This document shows positions 34,938 through 43,834 of a DNA stretch of 64,000 nt, in pieces (the first letter of the stretch is position 1; the number at the start of each line of letters is the position of its first letter). The notes under the pieces were generated by a model. That model did no database searches, was not told the origin of the DNA, and was given only the letters and a program-made list of their open reading frames with translations. The position numbers were made by a program, and so were the translations under genes. The DNA is from an uncultured Desulfobacteraceae bacterium (GTDB lineage Bacteria > Desulfobacterota > Desulfobacteria > Desulfobacterales > UBA5852). The DNA lies in contig CAJXSL010000010.1 of the NCBI GenBank assembly GCA_913060875.1, forward strand, positions 62,001 to 126,000. The letters run 5' to 3'.

Positions 34938-36371
34938 TTATTTTCGGTTAAGAGACGAATTGAAAATAGAGATAAATTCACGGCAATTATTGCTTTGAAA
35001 TATAAATGAGAAAAATGAATAAAAAATAATACCGGAGAGTACTAGAATTATGGACACAATGATATTACTAAAATCCAACAATTTAACAGATTTAATAAAG
35101 TAGACAACAACGGCCATGCAGAGACTGCAAAAAAGAATCCTGTAAAAATTTTTTAAATAATCCATAATCGAAAGGTCGACAAGTTTTCCTGCAAAATAAA
35201 AAGAAGGATAAAAATTAATGATCCGAGCAATTATCAAGCCATATAACAAACCAATGATTTCTCCGAAGTATGCCCCTACGACAACACATAAGAGAACATT
35301 AAAGCGACAAAATACCGTTACTTTAAATTGCAGCTTTGTTTTTCCAAATGATAGGTATAGCGGTTGATTTAAAATCGCTACAGTTCCGAGCAAAAAGCTA
35401 ATAGATAAATAGGATAGATATAGCGCCATTTGATTCCACTTATCACCTAGCAATGCCAGTATCAAAACATCGGAAACAATGCTTAATCCAATCATCATTG
35501 GAAATGTAATAAATGAAACGAGGCGAACAGATTTGAGATGGATATTTTTGATATAAGCTTTATCATTAATCTTCTCAGCATAGTCTGCAAAGAACACACG
35601 ATTTGCGACTGTATTCAGAAATTGCATGGGCATAGAAGCAATGGTAAATCCATATTTGTATGCGCCTAAGGGAGATGGACCAAAGTATTTTCCGATAATA
35701 AATTTGTCAGCATTTTTCGTAAAATAATTAAATGTTTTAGAAAATATTATAAATTTGCTGTAGTCCCATATGATAAAAAACGATTTTTTATCTAAAATAA
35801 TATTAGGTGACCAGTTTGTATACTTAAAAGCCAGATACGTTCTTAATGCAGAAGCGCATAATACATTAAAGGCTAAAGACCATACACCACCGCCACATAC
35901 TGCAATTATTATAGCAATTAAGAAACCAAATGAAGTCGATAGTATCTCAATTTTAGAAATTTTATCAAAAAGTTTTTTTTTCTGTAATATTGCTATTGGC
36001 GTAACGGATAACCCATTTAAAATAAATAGAACTGATATGGCTTTTGCAACGATTATAACTTCGCTTGAATTAAAATATGCTGCAATTAATTCGGATGATA
36101 TAAATAATAGAAGCGAAAATAAAAGGCCAACTATGACATTTATCCATAGGGCTGTTGAGTGAAACACATGGTCGGCATTCTTGTAGTAGACAATAGCAGC
36201 CCCAGTTCCAAATTCGACAAAGATCGATGCAAAATCAGAGAAAATTGCAACGATTGCAAAAATCCCAAAATCATGTGGACTAAGTAGCCTGCCAAGGGCA
36301 ATAAAACAGATTAAGGTAATTATTTTACTTCCGATTCCCCCTACAGCGCTATGTGCGAAATGTTTAATCAA
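34938..36371 (-). CDS. Wzx-like polysaccharide flippase (MOP superfamily)
   Basis: 477 residues with 12-14 transmembrane helices. The N-terminus (GGIGSKIITLICFIALGRLLSPHDFGIFAIV) is typical of WzxC/RfbX-type oligosaccharide-lipid flippases. It would move undecaprenyl-linked repeat units to the periplasm, implying Wzy-dependent assembly. No Wzy or Wzz was recognised in the window. It is AT-rich, as flippase genes of variable surface loci often are. Confidence 0.9.
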   Translation of the reverse strand: MIKHFAHSAVGGIGSKIITLICFIALGRLLSPHDFGIFAIVAIFSDFASIFVEFGTGAAIVYYKNADHVFHSTALWINVIVGLLFSLLLFISSELIAAYFNSSEVIIVAKAISVLFILNGLSVTPIAILQKKKLFDKISKIEILSTSFGFLIAIIIAVCGGGVWSLAFNVLCASALRTYLAFKYTNWSPNIILDKKSFFIIWDYSKFIIFSKTFNYFTKNADKFIIGKYFGPSPLGAYKYGFTIASMPMQFLNTVANRVFFADYAEKINDKAYIKNIHLKSVRLVSFITFPMMIGLSIVSDVLILALLGDKWNQMALYLSYLSISFLLGTVAILNQPLYLSFGKTKLQFKVTVFCRFNVLLCVVVGAYFGEIIGLLYGLIIARIINFYPSFYFAGKLVDLSIMDYLKNFYRILFCSLCMAVVVYFIKSVKLLDFSNIIVSIILVLSGIIFYSFFSFIFQSNNCREFISIFNSSLNRK

Positions 36372-36572
36372 TGGAATGAAAGAAACCGCTTACCTTCAAA
36401 GCAATTTTGGGTCTTTAGATCTGCCATCCGAACAATTCCATTTGAAATATAATGGTGAGTAATTGCCACAGATAGAAACCGTAAGATCATTATCGCATAA
36501 ATTTCTCAAATTAAAATGGAGATCCATCAGAGGTGATATCAGTGTCGACCTATCGGGGGAAGGCGGTCATGT

Positions 36573-37697
36573 CTATATTCTCTTCTTGGTGAAGGATTCT
36601 ATTAACGTGCATATTCTTTCAACCTCAATAAGTTCCAAATTGCCATAGATCGGGAGTGCTAATATTTGCCTGGAGACTTTCTCAGCTACAGGAAGGTTTT
36701 CTGGCCGAGCGCTTGGTAAATTGCGATAGGCTGGAATTTGACTTATTAATGGGAAAAAATACCTTCGGGTATAAATATCATTTTCTCTTAAATATTTGTA
36801 TAATTCGTCCCTTAAATTTTTTCCATTAAGATCTTCAACGCGTATGGGAAAATATGAATAATTATGTTTTACACCCTCGCAATCATAAAAAAATTTAATT
36901 CCCTTCAAATTTTCTAAAAAAGAACGATATGCTTCAGCAACAGTTTTCCGTTTGTCGACTTCATTTTGGAACTTATCAAGTTGTAATATTCCAAATGCAG
37001 AAAGCAACTCATTCAATTTAGCATTAATGCCTGTCCCAACGATGGTCGTTTCGTTTGCAAATCCAAAGTTCTTTAAGTAGTCGATTCTTTTTTTAAGATT
37101 TGGATCACTATGGACAATAGCACCACCTTCAACGGAATTAAAAACTTTGGTGGCGTGAAAACTCAAAATTGACATATCGCCCAAATTGGCAATTGGTTCA
37201 TCATTAATTTTTACGCCAAAGGCATGGGCCGCATCATAAATGACCTTTAATCCGTAAACATCTGCAATTTCTTGAATTGATGATGTATCGCATGGATAAC
37301 CATATACATGCACCGGCAAGATAGCAGAGGTTTTATTTGTTATTAGAGCTTCAATTTTAGTTGGATCAATGTTGAAATTTTCTGAGTCGATGTCACAAAA
37401 AACAGGTTGAATATCATTCCAGTAAATTGAATGCGTGGTTGCAACAAATGAAAAGGGAGTGGTAATGATCTCACCCGTCAGACGAAGAGCCTTTATTCCG
37501 ATAATGAGCGCTAAGGTACCATTGCAAAAAAGGCTGCATTGTTTTGCACCTAAATATTTTTGGATCCTATTTTCAAATTCTGAATGGAATGGTCCATTAT
37601 TCGTGAGTTGCCCGCTATCCCAAATTTTTTTCAAAAATTTTTGATATTCATTTAGATCTGGTAAAGCAGGAGATGTTACAAATATTTTCTTTCCCAT
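36573..37697 (-). CDS. DegT/DnrJ/EryC1 sugar aminotransferase
   Basis: 374 residues of fold-type I PLP enzyme. FCNGTLALIIGI binds the cofactor phosphate, DAAHAFGVK carries the Asp that contacts the pyridine, and SFHATKVFNSVEGG places the catalytic Lys at 184. Such enzymes aminate 3- or 4-keto nucleotide sugars (VioA/FdtB-like). The 200 bp between it and wzx holds no convincing gene. Product sugar unknown. Confidence 0.9.
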   Translation of the reverse strand: MGKKIFVTSPALPDLNEYQKFLKKIWDSGQLTNNGPFHSEFENRIQKYLGAKQCSLFCNGTLALIIGIKALRLTGEIITTPFSFVATTHSIYWNDIQPVFCDIDSENFNIDPTKIEALITNKTSAILPVHVYGYPCDTSSIQEIADVYGLKVIYDAAHAFGVKINDEPIANLGDMSILSFHATKVFNSVEGGAIVHSDPNLKKRIDYLKNFGFANETTIVGTGINAKLNELLSAFGILQLDKFQNEVDKRKTVAEAYRSFLENLKGIKFFYDCEGVKHNYSYFPIRVEDLNGKNLRDELYKYLRENDIYTRRYFFPLISQIPAYRNLPSARPENLPVAEKVSRQILALPIYGNLELIEVERICTLIESFTKKRI

Positions 37698-37811
37698 AAC
37701 AAAATAATATCCCCTTAGGATGAAGTGCTAAGATAAATAGTGGTATTCAAGGAAGAAATTGAACAAAATACAAATAAACAGATTGAGGTGCTTTAGGATG
37801 GTTGGTCCGCT

Positions 37812-38813
37812 CTATGAATATAATAGGTCATTCATAGATTCATATGCACGAATGAATTTTATACGCTCACTATCTGTTATTTTTATATTTTTTTGGGGTG
37901 TAAATTCAGGGAATTTTGCTGACGGCCAGCTAAATTTATATCCTAAATCATTATATTTCTCTATAATGCATTCGTAAATTTTTTCCGGTGAATTGCAAAC
38001 TTCGTCATAAGAAAATATTATCTTTCTATTATCGGGCAACGTTTTCAGTCCCTCATTTATTGCTTTTTTTAAGCAGAAAACCTGGGCTGCAATCTGTTCA
38101 TAGATGGTAAAATTTTTAATCATTGGGTACTCTTTGGGCTTAAGGGACCACCAGTGGAATATGCTATCCGTATACTTCTTTCTGGCGAAATAAAGAGATT
38201 GCATGTTGAATAATGGATCTCTATCGACTGCAACAAATATTGTTTTTGGTAAAGCACTTGCAAAAAAATCTAAGTTATTTTGAAGCAAAATTCCCTTGCA
38301 AATAAATGGCTTGGAAAACACACTTTCAATCGATGCAAAACCAGATATAATACCTTTAACATTGACAGAGGAGAGATTGTTTATTTCAATAAATCCATCA
38401 TCCTGTTTCGGCATAAAATTTCGAAAAAAATATTGAAATTCATTCGTCGCTAAGGCACCTTTACTCGTTCCCAGATTCGAGATAAAATTCACTTTACTTT
38501 GTAAATCTTCAAACTGGTCTTGATAGTCACAGGCAGGATCAAATAGAATTCTTTGAATTAAAGCTCCTATGTAAGGCAAGTATGCAAATCTATTTATAAG
38601 ATTGGTTGGGTAGGAAAACCCCCCAACAGATGACAGAATTTGCAAAAGAAGCGTCGTTCCACTTCTGGGAACACCAATAATGAGTGTAACAGGCCATGTG
38701 GTTTCTGTGAACTTTTCCTGAATTTGCGATTGTAGTGGAATAAGCAATTCACTAAGATCATTTAAAATTCTATCTAATTCAGGATTACTTCTGAAAGGTT
38801 TGGATTTTTGCAT
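37812..38813 (-). CDS. Sulfotransferase-like protein
   Basis: 333 residues. LIIGVPRSGTTLLLQILSS (about 43-61) is a clear PAPS loop. The 3'-phosphate region (FVAVDRDPLFNMQSLYF) is recognisable but departs from the usual R-x-P/x-S spacing, so activity is less sure than for the two better-conserved copies. Soluble, AT-rich. Encoded 28 bp after a DegT-like gene. Confidence 0.78.
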   Translation of the reverse strand: MQKSKPFRSNPELDRILNDLSELLIPLQSQIQEKFTETTWPVTLIIGVPRSGTTLLLQILSSVGGFSYPTNLINRFAYLPYIGALIQRILFDPACDYQDQFEDLQSKVNFISNLGTSKGALATNEFQYFFRNFMPKQDDGFIEINNLSSVNVKGIISGFASIESVFSKPFICKGILLQNNLDFFASALPKTIFVAVDRDPLFNMQSLYFARKKYTDSIFHWWSLKPKEYPMIKNFTIYEQIAAQVFCLKKAINEGLKTLPDNRKIIFSYDEVCNSPEKIYECIIEKYNDLGYKFSWPSAKFPEFTPQKNIKITDSERIKFIRAYESMNDLLYS

Positions 38814-38840
38814 AAGTTATATTTCAACTGCGCTTTTGTA

Positions 38841-39806
38841 TTATAAAATATTGAAAATTTCTTTAACAATGCGTTTCATATCGCGTAGATCATAACGATG
38901 ATCGATTGGAATTGGCAATAACTTCTTTGAAATTTCAATGCCATTTGATTTTTTTGGGACCCAATTTTCAATGCCCTTCCAATAAACCGGTATGAAAATA
39001 TTTTTTCTCAGTAAGTTTTCCCTCAATTTTGTAGCCATTTGTGGATTAAGAAATAATGGGTATATCATTGGGGTGCAATTGCTATTGAGTTTTAATGAAT
39101 TCAGGCATTCGAATTTATGTAATAGATACTTATAGTTTGTCGAGCGTTGTTTTCGAGCTTTTTCATAATCAACAGTTTGTAATATATTGTAGGTAATATT
39201 AGACATAGACTTCATGCCTTCTTTGGAAAATCTTTCTTCATTTTTTTGATAAATCTTAAATCCAGCCTTGGCGCCTGAATCAATACGAAGCAATAAGTGT
39301 AAACACTCCCTTGAGGAAGTTGATTGGTTCAAACGCAACTGCTTATAGCCATCTTCTAACCCAACAAGTATCCCGCCATCCGGAACACCGAAAAACTTTC
39401 TTGGCGAATAAAACGCCAATACTTCATTGTTTGTCTTGCAAAAAAAAGACTGTGTCAAATCCCAAATAATATTTTTTTTGTATTTAGAATAGTGTTCTAA
39501 AAGTTCATCATTAACGCCAAAATAATTAACAATTAGTATTTTCTCATCGGAATCATTTAATTCCCTAAAATTTAAAACTGGCTTTAACTGGCTATCTACT
39601 TCATAGAAAGAAATTTCAATATTCAGTTTGTTAATAACAGAAAATAGAGAGCTGCAAATATAAGATGGAAACCATATTTTTTTTATATTAATTGCTTCGC
39701 AAATATATTCAAAGCAAGACCTTCCTGAATTAAGAAAAATTCCTTTATGATAAATAGGGAATTTCTTCTCTAGATGAAAATTAAAATATCCGCCAATATC
39801 TTTCAT
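38841..39806 (-). CDS. PLP-dependent aminotransferase-like protein (DegT-related, divergent)
   Basis: 321 residues, shorter than typical DegT enzymes (about 370-390). LNSGRSCFEYI resembles the cofactor-phosphate loop, IIWDLTQSFF supplies the Asp, and FYSPRKFFGVPDGG gives a likely Schiff-base Lys137. Its start overlaps the WbqC-like stop by 4 bp (ATGA), so the two are probably co-translated; WbqC and DegT genes are often neighbours in O-antigen loci. Substrate unknown. Confidence 0.8.
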   Translation of the reverse strand: MKDIGGYFNFHLEKKFPIYHKGIFLNSGRSCFEYICEAINIKKIWFPSYICSSLFSVINKLNIEISFYEVDSQLKPVLNFRELNDSDEKILIVNYFGVNDELLEHYSKYKKNIIWDLTQSFFCKTNNEVLAFYSPRKFFGVPDGGILVGLEDGYKQLRLNQSTSSRECLHLLLRIDSGAKAGFKIYQKNEERFSKEGMKSMSNITYNILQTVDYEKARKQRSTNYKYLLHKFECLNSLKLNSNCTPMIYPLFLNPQMATKLRENLLRKNIFIPVYWKGIENWVPKKSNGIEISKKLLPIPIDHRYDLRDMKRIVKEIFNIL

Positions 39807-40492
39807 GATAGCTTATATTTAGTTAGCATATCCGATATTTCATTTTTCGAATTAAACATCAGCAAATCAATTATTGATAAATTTGGTATGAAAATTTCGG
39901 AAAATTGTCTATAGATTACAGGCATTGGTTCAATGAATGACAATTGAATCTTGTTTAGATTAAAATGCTTGTGTGAATATAGAAATTTACCACCGACAGG
40001 ATTGTAATAATGTGTCGCATTGAGTTTTTTACATATTTCAATAACTTTATTTTCACCGCTTAATGAGTTGTCTTTTTCAATTTCGCTTGAAAAAAATATT
40101 TTTGTGTTCAAGTTTAAATATTCAATTAATATTTTGATTGAAAAAAATAAAAATTTAGAAATGAATATTTCATCTATATCAAAAGCATTTTTTATTAACT
40201 GATAAGCGGAATCGAAATATGGAGCTTTACGATAATTTTGCTCGATTGTTTTTAGTATTTTATTTTTTCGTTTGCCGACTTTAACATCGCATATTAGACG
40301 ATTTGAACTTGCACCAAATACATCTAATGTAATTAAGTGTTTTTTATTGTTAACAAGTATATAATTTCGATTAATCCACCCCTGTTTTATATATGTGACA
40401 TCATCATAAACTACAAAACTATCCACCACCGATATCAATTGCCAGTACCCAATGTATGGGAAAAAATATGGCTGCATTATCGCAAGCTTCAT
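39803..40492 (-). CDS. WbqC-like family protein
   Basis: 229 residues. The opening MKLAIMQPYFFPYIGYWQL with YDDVTYIKQGWINRNYI a little later is diagnostic of the WbqC family, found in O-antigen and capsule loci and often called a glycine or amino-acid transfer protein on weak evidence. It is the first gene of the continuous AT-rich series. Biochemical role unproven. Confidence 0.88.
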   Translation of the reverse strand: MKLAIMQPYFFPYIGYWQLISVVDSFVVYDDVTYIKQGWINRNYILVNNKKHLITLDVFGASSNRLICDVKVGKRKNKILKTIEQNYRKAPYFDSAYQLIKNAFDIDEIFISKFLFFSIKILIEYLNLNTKIFFSSEIEKDNSLSGENKVIEICKKLNATHYYNPVGGKFLYSHKHFNLNKIQLSFIEPMPVIYRQFSEIFIPNLSIIDLLMFNSKNEISDMLTKYKLS

Positions 40493-40833
40493 AAATATTT
40501 TTCTATAAAAACGATAATAATAATGTGTTACGGATTATTAAAATTTGTAAATTCGAAACTGCATAAGAAAGCCGAGAAGGTAAGTTTTAAAACCTTTTCA
40601 TCTTGAAAGATTATATTATGTTAGATGATATGGAATGAATCTGGAAGGAAAAATGAAAAGAGAGTTTCTAATTCAATCAAAAACCACAATTAAATTTTGA
40701 TGATAAAAATACAATATGAAAGGGCACCTGACATTTAAATCGAATATTGGTGGTGCCCTTTCATATTAAAATTGATTGGAAATTTAACAGAAATACAAGG
40801 TTTTCCTACTTAAATTTACAAAACAACATAGTA
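40493..40833. other. AT-rich intergenic region upstream of the WbqC-like gene
   Basis: 341 bp, very AT-rich. It contains the terminator hairpin described separately and probably the promoter of the wbqC-like series, though I cannot single out convincing -35/-10 boxes. A 14-codon frame with a good Shine-Dalgarno (ATG near 40653, plus) is the only other thing seen, and I do not regard it as a gene. Confidence 0.4.
40701..40767 (-). terminator. Intrinsic terminator downstream of the FN3 protein gene
   Basis: A perfect 16-bp inverted repeat (AATATGAAAGGGCACC at 40713-40728 with GGTGCCCTTTCATATT at 40752-40767) is followed on the minus strand by GTATTTTTATC. It lies 67 bp after the stop of the minus-strand gene. 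Confidence 0.65.
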
Positions 40834-42108
40834 TCAATTAATTTTGAAGGTTAAACGATCGTCCGCAGACGCCTTCGCCTCCGAGCCTGCATTCTTGACC
40901 GCCACTCGCAGTTGGAAGGTTCCCTTAAGCCCTATGGTATTCCAGCTCACACCCGATGAGGTGGACCAGTCACGAAGCGTGTTCCATTTCCCGTAAGAAA
41001 TACCTGCCCGTTTTCGATACATAAATTTATATTCGTAACTGCCGGTTCCACCGGATGCATTCGCGCTTAGCCAAACACTCGTACCGGCAGTAATGGGGCT
41101 CGTTCGATTCGTGTTAAGGTTCACGGAATCCGGCCGATTTTTCTGAACGGTCAGTGACATGGTATCGGTGGCGATCCATCCACTTGTATCGAAAGGATTA
41201 CGCGCATTGACTTTGAATTGGCATTTCCCAGTGGTGTCCAGACTATCCCAGTTGTATGATGATGTCCCACTCCAGTCGCTTATGAGCTTCCATTGTGTCC
41301 ACCGTTTACCCCAAACAGTATTTTTCTGATAGCGATATCGAAAACGATATTCAGTGTTGGCTCCACCACCTTCCACGGTAGCTTGGAGCACAACAGTTTG
41401 CCCCTCGGCAACTGGACTGGCAATGTTTGCATCGATGGCCACCGCCTGAACCGGGCTGGTGCTGGAGCCGGATCCGGTATCGCCACTGTTTGTATTGGAC
41501 ACAATGCAATTCGCACTGACGGTTTGAAAAGCGCCGCTTTGGTCCTCTATCCTGGCAGAAATGGTGTGAGCACCATTGGTAAGGGATGTCGTGTCGAACG
41601 GGACTCCCAAATCATACGGCGCATAATTTTCCGTATTGTGCGTCGCACCATCAATGGAGAAGACAACTTGAGAAACATAATCTTCAGGATCAAGAAAAAT
41701 ATATACGTTCCCGGAAATGGTTTGCTCGCTGAGTTTGACCGCATTGGACCGATCCGAATTCGTGCTGAGCAATAACTGATAGTCTTCCGTGGCAGGCTCA
41801 GAGGAAGTCGCATTGGCCGAAACTTCGTATGAATAACCGCTTTCATTTCCAGACGTATCCGATGCCGTTATAGCGAAATAATAAGTCGTTCCCTCCGTCA
41901 AATTTTCAACCGTGTATGATGTCGTATTTCCGGCCGGAATCGGGGGGCCGTAGTCACGCGATTGGGTGCCATAATAAACGTTGTAGCTTGATATGTCCGG
42001 TTCGGAATTCGCCTGCCATCGCAATGTAACAGAAGCGGCAAAGCCAATTGTCGGAACGATGAGAAAGATTAATACGACCATGAATTTGGCCAAATGACGT
42101 ATCTGCAT
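40834..42108 (-). CDS. Secreted fibronectin type III / Ig-like repeat protein
   Basis: 424 residues. A clear signal peptide (1-25, cleaved near GFAA) is followed by a fibronectin type III domain (about 26-102: WQANSEPDISSYNVYYG, TTYYFAITASD), an Ig-like domain with a typical DGAHTISARIEDQSG strand pair, a Gly/Ser linker near 205-220, and two homologous modules (about 222-313 and 322-424) sharing SPV/SPI..G..V.L.A, YRFRYRYQK/YEYKFMYRK and DWSGTSSYNWD/DWSTSSGVSWN. No catalytic residues seen. It probably binds surface glycan or protein outside the cell. It separates the AT-rich glycan block from a higher-GC aminotransferase gene. Confidence 0.87.
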   Translation of the reverse strand: MQIRHLAKFMVVLIFLIVPTIGFAASVTLRWQANSEPDISSYNVYYGTQSRDYGPPIPAGNTTSYTVENLTEGTTYYFAITASDTSGNESGYSYEVSANATSSEPATEDYQLLLSTNSDRSNAVKLSEQTISGNVYIFLDPEDYVSQVVFSIDGATHNTENYAPYDLGVPFDTTSLTNGAHTISARIEDQSGAFQTVSANCIVSNTNSGDTGSGSSTSPVQAVAIDANIASPVAEGQTVVLQATVEGGGANTEYRFRYRYQKNTVWGKRWTQWKLISDWSGTSSYNWDSLDTTGKCQFKVNARNPFDTSGWIATDTMSLTVQKNRPDSVNLNTNRTSPITAGTSVWLSANASGGTGSYEYKFMYRKRAGISYGKWNTLRDWSTSSGVSWNTIGLKGTFQLRVAVKNAGSEAKASADDRLTFKIN

Positions 42109-42323
42109 AATTGATATCCTACCTACTATTCGTTATTTGTGACGCTTTTGATATTATCCGTCAGTTGAAACAATCAATCAAGTTTCTTGCAGGAGTTATG
42201 CCATTGTACGATTAAAATTGGCCCTTGAATTCATTGTATAAATTGTACTTGGAAAAGCGGCGTTGATAGAAAATGCGTATGATTTTTGTTACATTTGCAT
42301 TTTATTGTACCAAAACATTCAGT

Positions 42324-43490
42324 TCAACCTGCGTCAAGCAGAACATCCGCTATTTTGCCCTGATCTTGGGGGGCAATGTAAGGATGCATGGGCAGACTGA
42401 AAATTCGCTTGGCGCAGGATTCGCTGTCAGGGAAATCCCCTTTTCGATATCCTAAAGGTTTGAATACGTCCTGCAAATGCAATGGTTTCGGGTAGTAGAT
42501 GGCGGTTGGTATATTTTTTTGGCGCAAGGCGTTTCTCAGCAAATCCCTGTGAGTTTCGCTCTCCGCCAGCAGGGAGTATTGAGCCCAGGCGCTCCGCGCT
42601 CCAACCGGCACTTTCGGAAGCTTTAAGTTAGCGATCCCGCCCAGCAAATCTTCATAGCGATTGGCCGCATCGTTTCGTAAATTGGTCTCTTCCGGGAAAA
42701 TGGCGAATTTGGAAAGGAGTACCGCTGCCTGGATGGTGTCCATCCTCCCGTTGATGCCCACCCGGATGTTGTCGTACTGATGGTCGCCCATACCATGAAT
42801 GTGGAGCGATCGAAGCGTTTTTGCCAATTTTTCATCGTTGGTGAAGCACATGCCGCCGTCGCCATAACACCCCAATGGTTTGGCCGGATAAAACGAGGTG
42901 CAGGCGACATTCGCGAGAGAGCTGGCCATATGACCGTTCTGTTCCGCCCCGAATGACTGGGCGGCATCCTCGATAACCTTAAGTCCATATTTTTGGGCAA
43001 TGGCATTTATGGCAGGATAATCAGCCGGTATTCCAAAAAGATCCACGGCGATGACCGCCTTCGCTTCTAAAGTCTCTCGCGGATCCATGGATCGGTAGAC
43101 AGGGTGGGTGCGATCATTATTGACGATGTCTTGGATAACCGCTTCGAGCCTACGGGGATCGATATTGAAACTGCTTTCATCGATGTCGACAAACACCGGC
43201 GTGGCCCCCAAAAGGCTGATAACTTCGGCCGTGGCAAAGAAGGAAAACGGAGTGGTGAAAACAGCATCGCCAGGTCCTATTTCATATGCCATGAGCGCCA
43301 TTAATAGGGCATCGGTCCCGGATGCGCAGGCCAAGGTATGGTTCACACCGACGTAATCCCCTAATCGCTTCTCCAATTCAGCAATCTCCGGCCCCAGCAC
43401 ATAGTGGCCATGATCCAGCACATTGAGAATGCGGCGCTCAAGATCAGGCCGAATGCGTTTTTGTTGGGCAGCTAAGTCAATGAATTGCAT
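42324..43490 (-). CDS. DegT/DnrJ/EryC1 aminotransferase (WbpE/WlbC-like)
   Basis: 388 residues. ASGTDALLMAL contacts the cofactor phosphate, EDAAQSFGAEQNG supplies the pyridine Asp, and SFYPAKPLGCYGDGG holds the catalytic Lys204. The N-terminal FIDLAAQQKRIRPDLERRI is typical of WbpE-like enzymes that aminate UDP-3-keto-GlcNAc(A). Unlike the DegT gene at 36.6 kb it has balanced base composition, suggesting a different origin. It is separated from the rest by 215 bp. Confidence 0.9.
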   Translation of the reverse strand: MQFIDLAAQQKRIRPDLERRILNVLDHGHYVLGPEIAELEKRLGDYVGVNHTLACASGTDALLMALMAYEIGPGDAVFTTPFSFFATAEVISLLGATPVFVDIDESSFNIDPRRLEAVIQDIVNNDRTHPVYRSMDPRETLEAKAVIAVDLFGIPADYPAINAIAQKYGLKVIEDAAQSFGAEQNGHMASSLANVACTSFYPAKPLGCYGDGGMCFTNDEKLAKTLRSLHIHGMGDHQYDNIRVGINGRMDTIQAAVLLSKFAIFPEETNLRNDAANRYEDLLGGIANLKLPKVPVGARSAWAQYSLLAESETHRDLLRNALRQKNIPTAIYYPKPLHLQDVFKPLGYRKGDFPDSESCAKRIFSLPMHPYIAPQDQGKIADVLLDAG

Positions 43491-43834
43491 TGAAAACCCT
43501 TTTTTCGTTAAGTTGGTTTAGATAGTTTAGTTCGTTGAGTTTGTTGGGAGAAAGCGATTAAACACCGCGATCATAAAAAAGCGTAAAGCTTTTTAAAAAG
43601 AGCCAAGCTCAAAGTGTCAAGCTGAAAGGTCGACACTTCACGTCCACATCGAAATACCGAACGCGACCGGGGTGGCAGGCATTTTCATGAATGATTAAAC
43701 CGACACCCGCCGGTGGCTTCGCTGAAAGAGAGAACCAGAAAAAGGCTAGCTCCAAGGCCGCGTTTGAATTTCCAATTTAGGTTTCTGGGTTTAATGAAGT
43801 TCCTTTGAGCTTTCAGCTTTGGGCTTATTTATAC
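43491..43834. other. Intergenic region with one arm of an inverted repeat pair
   Basis: 344 bp between the DegT-like and regulator genes. The middle (43594-43723) is a dispersed repeat described separately. No gene seen. Confidence 0.5.
43594..43723 (-). repeat. Inverted repeat pair, arm 1
   Basis: About 130 bp whose reverse complement matches 45785-45912 at roughly 80% by eye. Shared blocks include GGTTTAATCAT, GGTATTTCGATGT and CTTTCAGCTTGAC.CTTTGAG. The two arms enclose the regulator, the HhH protein and a small gene. Confidence 0.75.

Noticed and set aside
36372-36572. Possible remnant gene between wzx and the DegT-like gene
   Set aside because: A ~41-codon minus-strand frame exists but has no recognisable motif and no clear Shine-Dalgarno; too short to call a pseudogene.
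40337-40606. Plus-strand frame of 89 codons
   Set aside because: Mostly antisense to the WbqC-like gene, in AT-rich DNA where such frames are expected by chance.
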